Assembly: GCF_031843945.1 (NCBI RefSeq)
Contig: NZ_JAVTJJ010000001.1
Span: 806,001 to 870,000 of the forward strand
Reading direction: 5' to 3'
DNA from: Paracidovorax sp031843945
Lineage (GTDB): Bacteria > Pseudomonadota > Gammaproteobacteria > Burkholderiales > Burkholderiaceae_C
DNA: 64,000 bases
Below the pieces are notes generated by a model that saw nothing but the letters and a program-made list of their open reading frames with translations, was not told where the DNA came from and did no database searches. The position numbers and the translations under genes are program-made. Of the stretch, positions 23,565-31,339 are shown in pieces (within the stretch, counting starts at the first letter, position 1; every line of letters starts with the position of its first letter).

Positions 23565-25040
23565 TCAGTCAGCGCGGTAGTTGGGGGCTTCCTTGGTGAT
23601 CTGCACGTCGTGCACATGGCTTTCGCGGATGCCGGCAGTGGTGATCTCGACGAACTCTGCCTTGTTGTTCATGTCTTCGATCGAGCTGCATCCGCAATAG
23701 CCCATGGCTGCACGCACGCCGCCGGCCATCTGGAACACGATGGAAACCATCGAGCCCTTGTAGGGCACACGGCCTTCGATACCCTCTGGCACGAGCTTGT
23801 CGGCATTGGGATTGCCGGTCGTGGACTCTTGAAAGTACCGGTCGGCGCTGCCTTGCTGCATGGCGCCGATGGAGCCCATGCCGCGATAGCTCTTGTAACT
23901 GCGACCCTGGAACAGAATGACTTCGCCCGGCGCTTCTTCAGTGCCTGCGAACATGCCGCCCATCATGATGGTGCTGGCGCCTGCAGCCAGCGCCTTGGCG
24001 ATGTCGCCGCTGTAGCGGATGCCGCCGTCGGCAATCAGCGGCACGCCCGTGCCCTTGAGGGCGGTGGCGACGTTGTCGATGGCCATGATCTGCGGCACGC
24101 CCACACCGGCGACGATACGCGTCGTACAGATGGAGCCTGGGCCAATACCGACCTTGACGGCATCCGCACCGGCTTCAACCAACGCCAGCGCCGCAGCGCC
24201 GGTGGCAATGTTGCCGCCGATCACATCCACTTGCGGGTAGTTTTTCTTGACCCAGCGAACACGCTCGATCACGCCGTGGCTATGGCCGTGCGCAGTGTCC
24301 ACCACGATGGCGTCGACGCCGGCCTTGACCAGAGCCTCCACACGCTCTTCGGTGCCTTCGCCTACACCGACCGCTGCCCCCACTCGCAGGCGGCCCGAAG
24401 CGTCGCGTGCAGCGTTGGGAAAACTGGTCTGCTTGGTGATGTCCTTGACGGTGATCAGGCCCTTGAGCTCGAACGCGTCGTTGATCACCAACAGGCGTTC
24501 CAGCTTGTGCTTGTTCAGCAGCGCCTTGGCTTGCGCGGGCGACGTGCCGTCCTTCTCATTCACGGTGATAAGCTTTTCGCGCGGCGTCATGATCTCGTGG
24601 ACCTTCACGTCGTACCGCGTTTCAAAGCGCAGGTCACGCCCGGTGACCAAACCCACCACCTTGCCACCGTCGCACACCGGAAACCCGGAGATGCCCAGCT
24701 GCTCGGACAACTGCAGCACTTGCAGCACGGTGTGTTCCGGCGTGATGACCACCGGGTCGCGCACCACACCCGACTCGTACCGCTTCACCTTGGCCACATG
24801 GGCCGCCTGCTCTTGGGGAGTCAGGTTCTTGTGGACGATGCCGATACCACCTTCCTGCGCGATGGCGATGGCCAGGCGCGCTTCGGTCACCGTGTCCATG
24901 GCGGCGGACACGAGCGGAAGGTTCAGTTGGATATTGCGGGAGAGTTTCGTCGCGAGGGACGTGTCCTTGGGCAGGACCTGGGAGTACGCTGGCACCAGCA
25001 ACACATCGTCGAAGGTGAGCGCTTTTCCTAGAAGGCGCAT
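23565..25040 (-). CDS. guaB: IMP dehydrogenase
   Basis: Oxidises IMP to XMP with NAD, the committed step of GMP synthesis. 491 residues: a TIM-barrel catalytic domain interrupted by two CBS domains (about 93-205). Catalytic C305 is in GPGSICTTRIV, and the YRGMGSIGAM flap is present. The ATG at 25040 has a GGAG ribosome site and begins the canonical MRLLGKALTFDDV. The upstream extension of the frame overlaps the divergent DUF4124 gene and was discarded. Confidence 0.98.
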   Translation of the reverse strand: MRLLGKALTFDDVLLVPAYSQVLPKDTSLATKLSRNIQLNLPLVSAAMDTVTEARLAIAIAQEGGIGIVHKNLTPQEQAAHVAKVKRYESGVVRDPVVITPEHTVLQVLQLSEQLGISGFPVCDGGKVVGLVTGRDLRFETRYDVKVHEIMTPREKLITVNEKDGTSPAQAKALLNKHKLERLLVINDAFELKGLITVKDITKQTSFPNAARDASGRLRVGAAVGVGEGTEERVEALVKAGVDAIVVDTAHGHSHGVIERVRWVKKNYPQVDVIGGNIATGAAALALVEAGADAVKVGIGPGSICTTRIVAGVGVPQIMAIDNVATALKGTGVPLIADGGIRYSGDIAKALAAGASTIMMGGMFAGTEEAPGEVILFQGRSYKSYRGMGSIGAMQQGSADRYFQESTTGNPNADKLVPEGIEGRVPYKGSMVSIVFQMAGGVRAAMGYCGCSSIEDMNNKAEFVEITTAGIRESHVHDVQITKEAPNYRAD

Positions 25041-25146
25041 GAGATAGGCTCCAAAAGCCGGATTGTACCCGTCGCAGCATGGCTGAAAGCGCACCCCCGC
25101 GCTTGCTCGCTGGTGCGCAGTGGGCGGCACAGATAAACTCCGGCGC

Positions 25147-25719
25147 ATGACAAAGCACAAGCTGGTTCTGTTTGCCCTCGCCTGCACGTGGGCTCTGGGC
25201 GCTTCCGCGCAATGGCAATGGGTGGACAAAGATGGCCGCAAGGTCTTCAGCGACCGTCCGCCACCGGTCGACACGCCTCAGAGCAAGATCCTGAAGCAAC
25301 CGCAATCTGCGCAGCGTGCAGCCCCGGCTGCGCCAGCTGCTGCTGCTGCTGCTGCTGCTGCCGCCGGCGGGCAGGATGGCAATGCGGCCGCCACGCAACC
25401 TGCGGGTGCTGCGCCAGGTCAGCCAGCCGCTCAAGCTCCGCGCCTCCCCGGCAAGGACGAAGCGCTGGAAAAGAAAAAAGCGGAAGCCGAAGGTGCTGAA
25501 GCCGCCAAGAAAAAGGCCGAGGCCGACCGCACGGCCAAAGTCCGCGCAGACAACTGCGCACGCGCCCAGCAGGCCAAGTCGACGTTGAATTCGGGTCAGT
25601 TGCTGTCGCACACCAATGCCAAAGGCGAGCGCGGCTTCATGGACGATGCCACCCGCCTGACAGAGAACCAGCGTGCAGATTCGGTGATCGCGTCGGAGTG
25701 CGGCCCCGCCGCTCGATGA
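25147..25719 (+). CDS. DUF4124 domain exported protein
   Basis: 190 residues. A signal peptide (about 1-20, LVLFALACTWALGASA) is followed by the DUF4124 motif QWQWVDKDGRKVFSDRPPP, then a long Ala/Gln/Lys-rich helical region and a C-terminal segment with two cysteines. DUF4124 proteins are common in Burkholderiales and of unknown function. A run of eight GCT codons (25335-25361) encodes polyalanine and could slip. The gene is divergent from guaB, with promoters in the roughly 100 bp between. The ATG at 25147 is preferred to a GTG at 25120. Confidence 0.85.
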   Translation: MTKHKLVLFALACTWALGASAQWQWVDKDGRKVFSDRPPPVDTPQSKILKQPQSAQRAAPAAPAAAAAAAAAAGGQDGNAAATQPAGAAPGQPAAQAPRLPGKDEALEKKKAEAEGAEAAKKKAEADRTAKVRADNCARAQQAKSTLNSGQLLSHTNAKGERGFMDDATRLTENQRADSVIASECGPAAR

Positions 25720-25761
25720 GGCCTCGGCGGCTTTGAAACGCCGCCACGCTGAAGAACAACG

Positions 25762-26115
25762 TCAGTAGCCCGCCTTGGCCCCCGGCCTTCGGTCGGCGAA
25801 CAAGCCGGCTGTCCGGGCGCCCTGCCGGGCAAACCGCTCACGCCGAGCAACCTTCGGGTCGACCAGCAACGACCGGCACCACTCCACGCGGTCCAGATCT
25901 CGCAACGCTTGCGCATGCGGCACGACGCGGCCCCATACGCTGCTGGAAAAGCGCTCATCAGCAGGATCGAACCCACAAGCGCGCAACGCGTCGGCTACGC
26001 AGGCTCCGTTGTTGAGATCCAGAGTCCATTCTTTCACCGCTCCGGGGTCCAATGACGCCGCGACGATGATTCTTACCGTGGATGGCGATGCGACTGCCTG
26101 GGCGTCTTCAGCCAT
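25762..26115 (-). CDS. rnfH: RnfH family protein
   Basis: 117 residues with an ubiquitin-like beta-grasp RnfH domain: VRIIVAASLDPGAVKEWTLDL, a CVADALRACG helix, VWGRVVPHAQAL and the end DRVEWCRSLLVDPKVARRER. Its cellular role is unclear; RnfH genes typically sit beside ratA, as here. The ATG at 26115 overlaps the ratA stop by 8 nt, supporting this start over the longer reading and implying coupled translation. Confidence 0.9.
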   Translation of the reverse strand: MAEDAQAVASPSTVRIIVAASLDPGAVKEWTLDLNNGACVADALRACGFDPADERFSSSVWGRVVPHAQALRDLDRVEWCRSLLVDPKVARRERFARQGARTAGLFADRRPGAKAGY

Positions 26116-26548
26116 AGACCTGCTCGGCTCGTTTGATGAATGCGTCCACCATGGTGCTGGCAATGCGGTCAAATACGGGCCCTACCAGGGCTGCCAGCGC
26201 AGCATTGTCAAAGCCGTACTGCAACTGCAGTTCCACCTTGCAGGCACGTTGCGACCCATCGCCCACCGGGTGAAATTGCCACAGACCTTCCAACTGCGAG
26301 AACGGCCCTTTGACGAGCTGCATCTGCACACTGCGGCCCGGCACATGGGTATTGCGCGTGACGAACGACTTGCGGATGGCGCCCAGGGCAATACCCACTT
26401 CGGCCGTCATGCTGTCGGTGTTGGTCTCCAGTACGGCCGCCCGATCGCACCAGGGCAGGAATTCAGGATACTTGGGCACGTCCGTCACCAACGCGAACAT
26501 TTCTTCAGGGCTGTACCAGATCAGGACGGACTTGTTGACGGTTTTCAT
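26108..26548 (-). CDS. ratA: RatA-type START/polyketide-cyclase-like protein
   Basis: 146 residues of the RatA/CoQ10-binding START family: VNKSVLIWYSPEEMFALVTD, VPKYPEFLPWCDRAAVLE and the VDAFIKRAEQVYG C-terminal helix. Family members include E. coli RatA, reported to affect ribosome subunit association, and Coq10-like quinone-binding proteins. The smpB gene lies divergently next to it, the conserved order ratA-smpB. The ATG at 26548 gives the usual start. Confidence 0.93.
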   Translation of the reverse strand: MKTVNKSVLIWYSPEEMFALVTDVPKYPEFLPWCDRAAVLETNTDSMTAEVGIALGAIRKSFVTRNTHVPGRSVQMQLVKGPFSQLEGLWQFHPVGDGSQRACKVELQLQYGFDNAALAALVGPVFDRIASTMVDAFIKRAEQVYG

Positions 26549-26726
26549 GGACGGAAATGATAGGCGCGTCAGATAGGTGCAGCGGGTGCCGCGTGACAGC
26601 GGCTCTTCGGCCAAGTGGTGGTGCGGCGCGAATTTGCCGAAGGCGTGCCCTAAAATCTGGATGAGCGAGACGACGACAATTGTAGGGAGGCCTTTCATCT
26701 CCCGGTTTGCGCCGCATCTGAAAGCC

Positions 26727-27200
26727 ATGGCCAAGAAACCCGAAACATCGTCCCGCATTGCCGATAACAAAAAAGCGGCCTTCAACTATTTCTTCGAAGA
26801 ACGTTTCGAGGCTGGCTTGGTGCTGCAAGGCTGGGAAGTGAAGGCCCTGCGTGAAGGCAAGGTGCAGCTTACCGACGGCTACGTAGTCGCGCGGGGCGGC
26901 GAGTTGTTCTTGATCGGCTGCCAGATCAACCCGCTCAAGACGGCATCGACGCATGTCAGCCCCGAGGCCGCGCGCACCAAGAAGCTGTTGCTGCATAAAG
27001 AACAGATCCTCAAGCTGATATCCAAGGTCGAGCAAAAAGGCTACACGCTCGTGCCCATCAACCTGCATTGGAAGGCCGGCCTGGTGAAATGCGAATTTGC
27101 TCTGGCGAAGGGCAAGGCCGAGCACGACAAGCGCGACGTGATCAAGGATCGCGAGGGCAAGCGGGAGGTCGAGCGCGCCATGAAAGTGCACCACCGCTAA
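26727..27200 (+). CDS. smpB: SsrA-binding protein SmpB
   Basis: Delivers tmRNA to stalled ribosomes in trans-translation. 157 residues with the complete SmpB pattern: IADNKKAAFNYFFEERFEAG, LQGWEVKALREGKVQLTDGY, a VPINLHWKAGLVKCEFALAKG strand pair read as the core barrel, and the basic C-terminal tail (KRDVIKDREGKREVERAMK). The tmRNA gene ssrA is not in the window. The ATG at 26727 starts the family-typical MAKK. Confidence 0.97.
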   Translation: MAKKPETSSRIADNKKAAFNYFFEERFEAGLVLQGWEVKALREGKVQLTDGYVVARGGELFLIGCQINPLKTASTHVSPEAARTKKLLLHKEQILKLISKVEQKGYTLVPINLHWKAGLVKCEFALAKGKAEHDKRDVIKDREGKREVERAMKVHHR

Positions 27201-27317
27201 AGGCGGCACGACGGCGGCGCTGCTTTTTTCACGGTCTGGTGGAATAAACCCCGCATCATGTGTGTTCATCCCGGTGCTGGCCGCATATCGCTTGGCCTGC
27301 ATCCACCGGAGAATCCG

Positions 27318-27692
27318 ATGAACCTGAAGATGAAGCTCAGTTCCACCGTCGCCCTGTTGGCATTGGCCAGCGGTTGCGCCATTGCGCAGGCACCCGTCAC
27401 GACTCAGAACGGCGTGCTCACGGGCGCCAACGGCATGACGCTCTACACCTTCGACAAGGACACGGCCGGCAGCGGCAAGTCCGTGTGCAACGGGCCCTGC
27501 GCCACCAACTGGCCGCCGCTGACAGCCGCTACGGCCCCGGCAGGCGCCGATTACAGCGTCATCAAGCGTGACGATGGCACGAGCCAGATCGCCTATAAGG
27601 GAAAGCCGCTTTACTACTGGGTCAAGGACACCAAGCCCGGCGACAAAACGGGTGATGGCGTGAACCAGGTCTGGCGCACGGCCACTCCCTGA
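27318..27692 (+). CDS. COG4315-type secreted protein of unknown function
   Basis: 124 residues. A signal peptide (about 1-23; an LASGC segment could act as a lipobox) precedes two copies of the COG4315 repeat: GMTLYTFDKDTAGSGKSVCN and GKPLYYWVKDTKPGDKTGDG. The CNGPCATNWPP segment with two cysteines is typical. Function unknown, though the family is frequently found beside ECF sigma factors. It lies 54 bp upstream of the sigma gene on the same strand and is probably co-transcribed. GGAG ribosome site precedes the ATG. Confidence 0.88.
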   Translation: MNLKMKLSSTVALLALASGCAIAQAPVTTQNGVLTGANGMTLYTFDKDTAGSGKSVCNGPCATNWPPLTAATAPAGADYSVIKRDDGTSQIAYKGKPLYYWVKDTKPGDKTGDGVNQVWRTATP

Positions 27693-27746
27693 CGTTTTGA
27701 GCCACCGCTGACCGCGCGTCCTGCTCCAGCCTCACCAATATCGCCC

Positions 27747-28274
27747 ATGAACCGATCGCAGGTCGAGCATCACCTGCCCGGCCTGCGACGCTATGCGCGC
27801 GTGCTGACGGGTGATTCGTGGGCGGCGGACGATCTGGTGCAAGACACGCTGGAGCGCGCCTGCCGCAAATGGTTGCTGTGGCGCTCCGGCACCGACCTGC
27901 GGGCCTGGCTGTTCACCGTCATGCACAACGTGTATCTCAATCAGCGCCGCAGCGCACCGCCCCTGCAACTGCTGAACCTGGACGATGTGGAGGGCAGCCT
28001 TGCGGCTACTCCCGGGCAAAGCCCGGACACCGTGATCGATCTCGAGCGCTGCCTGCAACGCCTGCCAGCCGAACAGCGCGCCGTGCTGCTGCTGGTCACC
28101 GTGGAAGACATGGCGTACGCCGAAGTGGCGCGCGTGCTGCAGGTGCCGGTGGGCACCGTGATGTCGCGCCTGTCGCGCGCCCGCTCGCGCATGCGGGAGT
28201 GCATGGACGCCACCGCCAGCCCCCGCGTGCATGCCCCTCTGGCAACCGCGTCCGCACTGCGGCGCATGAAGTGA
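27747..28274 (+). CDS. ECF-type RNA polymerase sigma factor
   Basis: 175 residues with sigma region 2 (YARVLTGDSWAADDLVQDTL, then RAWLFTVMHN) and region 4 (LERCLQRLPAEQRAVLLLVT, helix-turn-helix VEDMAYAEVARVLQVPVGTV). It lacks region 1 and 3, as ECF sigma factors do. The adjacent downstream anti-sigma factor and upstream COG4315 gene form a likely stress-response unit. The inducing signal is unknown. Confidence 0.92.
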   Translation: MNRSQVEHHLPGLRRYARVLTGDSWAADDLVQDTLERACRKWLLWRSGTDLRAWLFTVMHNVYLNQRRSAPPLQLLNLDDVEGSLAATPGQSPDTVIDLERCLQRLPAEQRAVLLLVTVEDMAYAEVARVLQVPVGTVMSRLSRARSRMRECMDATASPRVHAPLATASALRRMK

Positions 28275-28288
28275 GGAGCTTGGGCGCC

Positions 28289-29092
28289 ATGATTTCGCCA
28301 CAGACCACAGACAAGCCCGATGATCTCGAGCGCCTTCACGCGCTGGCAGACCATCGGATGACCCCGTCGCAGGCGGCTGCATTTCGCGCCCACCTGTCTC
28401 CCGAAGACCTGGACACCGTGGCGCGCTGGGAACAGCAGCGTGATCAGTTGCGCCTCCTGCACGCCGAGCCTTCGCCAGACGCCACGCCGCAAGCGCTGCG
28501 CGAAGCAGCCCAGCGTTTGCAGGCGCATCATGACCGCCGCGCCGACTGGAGCCGCTGGGGCGGCATGGCGGCCGGCTTGCTTCTCGCATTTGGGTTGGGA
28601 TGGGGCCTGCGTGGGCAGTGGAGCGACCGGCCGGTGACGGCATCCTCCAGCACCGGGTCATCCCTGGCCTTCGCCCAGCAGGCCGCCGTGGCCTACGCCG
28701 TGTTCGAGCCCGAGCAGCGCCACCCGGTCGAAGTGACGGCGGCGCAGCAGGATCACCTGGTGCAATGGCTTTCCAAGCGTCTGGAGCGCCCGTTGAAAGT
28801 GCCTGTGCTGCAGGCGCAAGGCTTCGAGCTGGTCGGCGGACGCCTGTTGCCCGGCACCACCGGCGCGCGTGCACAGTTCATGTACCAGAGCGCGTCGGGC
28901 CAGCGCATCACGCTGTACCTGGGCGCGGTGGCTGACGGCGCGCCATCGGCAGGGACCGCATTCCGCTTCCACACCGAGGGCGCGGTCGCCAGCTTCTACT
29001 GGGTAGACCAGGGGTTCGGCTACGCCCTCAGTGGTGACTTGCCACGTGCCGCCCTGCTGGCGCTGGCCACCACCGTGCACGGGCAGTTGTAG
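28289..29092 (+). CDS. Membrane anti-sigma factor
   Basis: 267 residues: an N-terminal cytoplasmic helical domain (about 1-85, HALADHRMTPSQAAAFRAHL) without the HxxxCxxC zinc motif, one membrane helix (about 91-108, GGMAAGLLLAFGLGWGLRG), and a periplasmic domain with a beta-rich C-terminal half (VGGRLLPGTTGARAQFMYQS). This topology and its position 14 bp after the sigma gene identify it as the cognate anti-sigma factor. The periplasmic part may sense the signal. Confidence 0.88.
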   Translation: MISPQTTDKPDDLERLHALADHRMTPSQAAAFRAHLSPEDLDTVARWEQQRDQLRLLHAEPSPDATPQALREAAQRLQAHHDRRADWSRWGGMAAGLLLAFGLGWGLRGQWSDRPVTASSSTGSSLAFAQQAAVAYAVFEPEQRHPVEVTAAQQDHLVQWLSKRLERPLKVPVLQAQGFELVGGRLLPGTTGARAQFMYQSASGQRITLYLGAVADGAPSAGTAFRFHTEGAVASFYWVDQGFGYALSGDLPRAALLALATTVHGQL

Positions 29093-29101
29093 CGCCCCGA
29101 T

Positions 29102-30244
29102 TCACAGACCGGCCAGCGGATGCGCGTGCGAGGGCCAGGGGCTGTGGAAGAACGCATTCACCAAATCGGGCGACACGTCTTCGATACGGGCGGGGTTCCA
29201 GCGCGGCGCGTGGTCCTTGTCGACCGCCAGTGCGCGAATGCCCTCCAGCGTTTCGCTCTGGCCCGGCCGCAGGAAAAAGCAGTTGCGCACTAGATCGCGC
29301 TCCATGCGCAAGTCGTCAGCCAGGTCCAGGTCCCGCGCGAGGCGAATCTGCTGCAGCACCACATGCAGCATCAGCGGAGAGCGCTTGCGCAGCGTCTCGG
29401 CAGTGGAGCGGCACCAGTCGTCGTCGGCCGCTTCCAGCGCCGTGATGATGGCGGGAATGTCGGCCAGACTGAAATATTGGTCAATTTGGCCTCTAGCGCT
29501 TATTCCATAAGCGCTGGCAGCTATCATCTTTGAAGCAACCCATTGCTGTACGGCAGCACCATCGGCGAAGGATTGTGTGCCCAATGCATCCCATATATGG
29601 GGCTGCTGATCAGACGCCAGCTTGCCGTCGGCCAACCCGGCCGCCATGGCATCGTCGGCGCCAATGGTATTGCCCGTGAGTGCCAGCCATTCGCCGATGC
29701 GCCCAGAGCAGCGCGACAGGAAGTAGCCACCGCCCACATCGGGGAAAAGGCCGATGGCCGTTTCCGGCATCGCCATCTTCGTGTGCTCGGTCACGATTCG
29801 CAGGCTCGCACCTTGGCTGATGCCCATGCCGCCGCCCATGACGATGCCATCCATGAACGCGATGTAGGGCTTTCCGTAGTGGTGAATCAGGTGGTTGAGC
29901 GCGTATTCCTCGGTGAAGAAGTCTTCGATCTGCGGATTGCCCTGGCTGCCGGCCTGGTGCAGAAAGCGGATGTCACCGCCAGCGCAGAAGGCGCCGAAGG
30001 GGCCTGCCTTGCCCGTGCCACGAATGGCCACGGCCAGCACCTGCTCATCGTGCTGCCAGGCCAGCAGCGTGCGCATCAGCTCGCGCACCATGCCCAGCGA
30101 CAAGGCGTTCAGCGCCTTGGGCCGGTTCAGGGTGATGAAGCCCACCTGCCCGCGCACCTCGCTCAGCACGTCTTGCGAGCCCTGGCCTTGAGCCGGGCCA
30201 TTCGCGTGGGCTACCGTCGCCGTCTTTGTCGTTGTCTCCGTCAT
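29102..30244 (-). CDS. Enoyl-CoA hydratase/isomerase family; probable 3-hydroxyisobutyryl-CoA hydrolase
   Basis: 380 residues, matching the length of the HIBYL-CoA hydrolase branch of the crotonase family rather than hydratases of about 260. It has the oxyanion-hole segments GAFCAGGDIRFL and IVMGGGMG and the branch signature MPETAIGLFPDVGGGYFL (E161, D169). Such enzymes act in valine degradation. The ATG at 30244 overlaps the upstream transporter's stop (ATGA), which fixes the start. Repeat copy R6 is translated in frame at about residues 239-256 (KMIAASAYGISARGQIDQ), between the two helical subdomains. Confidence 0.88.
   Translation of the reverse strand: MTETTTKTATVAHANGPAQGQGSQDVLSEVRGQVGFITLNRPKALNALSLGMVRELMRTLLAWQHDEQVLAVAIRGTGKAGPFGAFCAGGDIRFLHQAGSQGNPQIEDFFTEEYALNHLIHHYGKPYIAFMDGIVMGGGMGISQGASLRIVTEHTKMAMPETAIGLFPDVGGGYFLSRCSGRIGEWLALTGNTIGADDAMAAGLADGKLASDQQPHIWDALGTQSFADGAAVQQWVASKMIAASAYGISARGQIDQYFSLADIPAIITALEAADDDWCRSTAETLRKRSPLMLHVVLQQIRLARDLDLADDLRMERDLVRNCFFLRPGQSETLEGIRALAVDKDHAPRWNPARIEDVSPDLVNAFFHSPWPSHAHPLAGL
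29479..29531 (-). repeat. Interspersed repeat copy R6 (in frame, in crotonase-family gene)
   Basis: One of the best-preserved copies: TTTGGCCTCTAGCGCTTATT, then CCATAAGCGCTGGCAGCTAT. It lies wholly within the coding sequence and introduces no stop in the gene's frame. Confidence 0.9.
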
Positions 30245-31161
30245 CTTTGTTCTCTCCAACCCAGCAGTTCATTGCACACAAGCGCGCCGATCACCAGCAC
30301 GCCCCCCGTCAGCACGGCCGGGCCAGGCTGTTCGCCTGCACCCAGCCACGCCAGCACGATTCCGAAAATCACTTCCAGCAAGCCCAGCAGCGCGATCTCC
30401 GGTGCCTTGAGCACCCGCCCGCATCGCACCACCAGCACGCAAGGAATCGCCAGTTGCACGACGCCCAGCAGGGCTAGCCATCCTAGGTCATGCGCAGATG
30501 CCTGGAACGGCATCGCCAGCGGCAGCGTCATCAAAGTGGACAGCACCGCGCCCACCAGCACGGCCGGAGCCAGGTCAACCGCATGGCCGTGGCGCTGCGA
30601 ATGCTGCACCACCGTCCAGTTGGCGGCAGCCGCGACCGGGACGCACAGCGCCACCAGCGTGCCCAGCACGGGCAGCCCAGCCACCTGCGCGCCGTACATC
30701 CACGCAATGCCCAGCCCCGCCACGGCGATGGCGACCCATGTGCGTGGCGCGATGTGGTGGCCGATGAAGATGCGTGCGAACAGCGCCGTGAGCAGCGGCC
30801 CGATGGCCATGGTCACCAGCACGTTGGCCACGGGCATGAGCAGGATCGCCACCATGAACGCGGTGAACATCACGCTCCAGCACAGGCCCGACGCCCACAG
30901 TGCCCGGCCGCTGCGCCGCATGGAAGCGAACACCGCCCGCCCCTGAAGCGCCGGCAGGATGACGAGCAGCGCCAGCACGGTGAACAGGCTGCGCCAGAAG
31001 GTTACTTCGAAGCTGCGCGCCGCCTCCAGCTGCCGCGTGACCACACCGGCAATCGACCACATCAGCGTCACCGCCACCATCAGCCAGACCGCGCGGCCGT
31101 GGGTGAGCGTGGTGGGTGGCGTGAGGGGCGTCACGGTACTCACGTTCCTAGCGTTCGACAT
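30241..31161 (-). CDS. EamA/DMT family transporter
   Basis: 306 residues with ten hydrophobic helices in two EamA halves; the second half includes the PEIALLGLLEVIFGIVLAWL helix with the family's conserved acidic residue. Inner-membrane exporter of unknown substrate, the third EamA protein in the window. Its stop overlaps the start of the HIBCH-like gene by 4 nt, so the two are translationally coupled, although a metabolic link is not obvious. The upstream gap of 180 bp contains the typA terminator. Confidence 0.88.
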   Translation of the reverse strand: MSNARNVSTVTPLTPPTTLTHGRAVWLMVAVTLMWSIAGVVTRQLEAARSFEVTFWRSLFTVLALLVILPALQGRAVFASMRRSGRALWASGLCWSVMFTAFMVAILLMPVANVLVTMAIGPLLTALFARIFIGHHIAPRTWVAIAVAGLGIAWMYGAQVAGLPVLGTLVALCVPVAAAANWTVVQHSQRHGHAVDLAPAVLVGAVLSTLMTLPLAMPFQASAHDLGWLALLGVVQLAIPCVLVVRCGRVLKAPEIALLGLLEVIFGIVLAWLGAGEQPGPAVLTGGVLVIGALVCNELLGWREQR

Positions 31162-31263
31162 GAATCACTTTCAGCAGTCCGGATGCTGTTTCTTGAAAAA
31201 TCTGGGGCGCGTTGCTAGGTGAAACTTCACTCAGGCAAACGGCGCGGGCGTGTCGCCACCAGT

Positions 31264-31302
31264 AAAAAGGGTGCGCCACCCTCGGAAGGTTGGCACACCC
31301 TT
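31264..31302 (-). terminator. Terminator of the rimP-typA operon
   Basis: A 12-bp stem with one mismatch (31267-31278 with 31291-31302), followed on the minus strand by a T run; located 38 nt after the typA stop codon. Confidence 0.85.
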
Positions 31303-31339
31303 GTGTTGCTGCAGCGCCATGACGCTTGCAGTGGCGCGA

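Noticed and set aside
22932..25031. 699-codon plus-strand ORF opposite guaA and guaB
   Set aside because: Antisense shadow spanning two confident genes and their intergenic gap; no recognisable motif.
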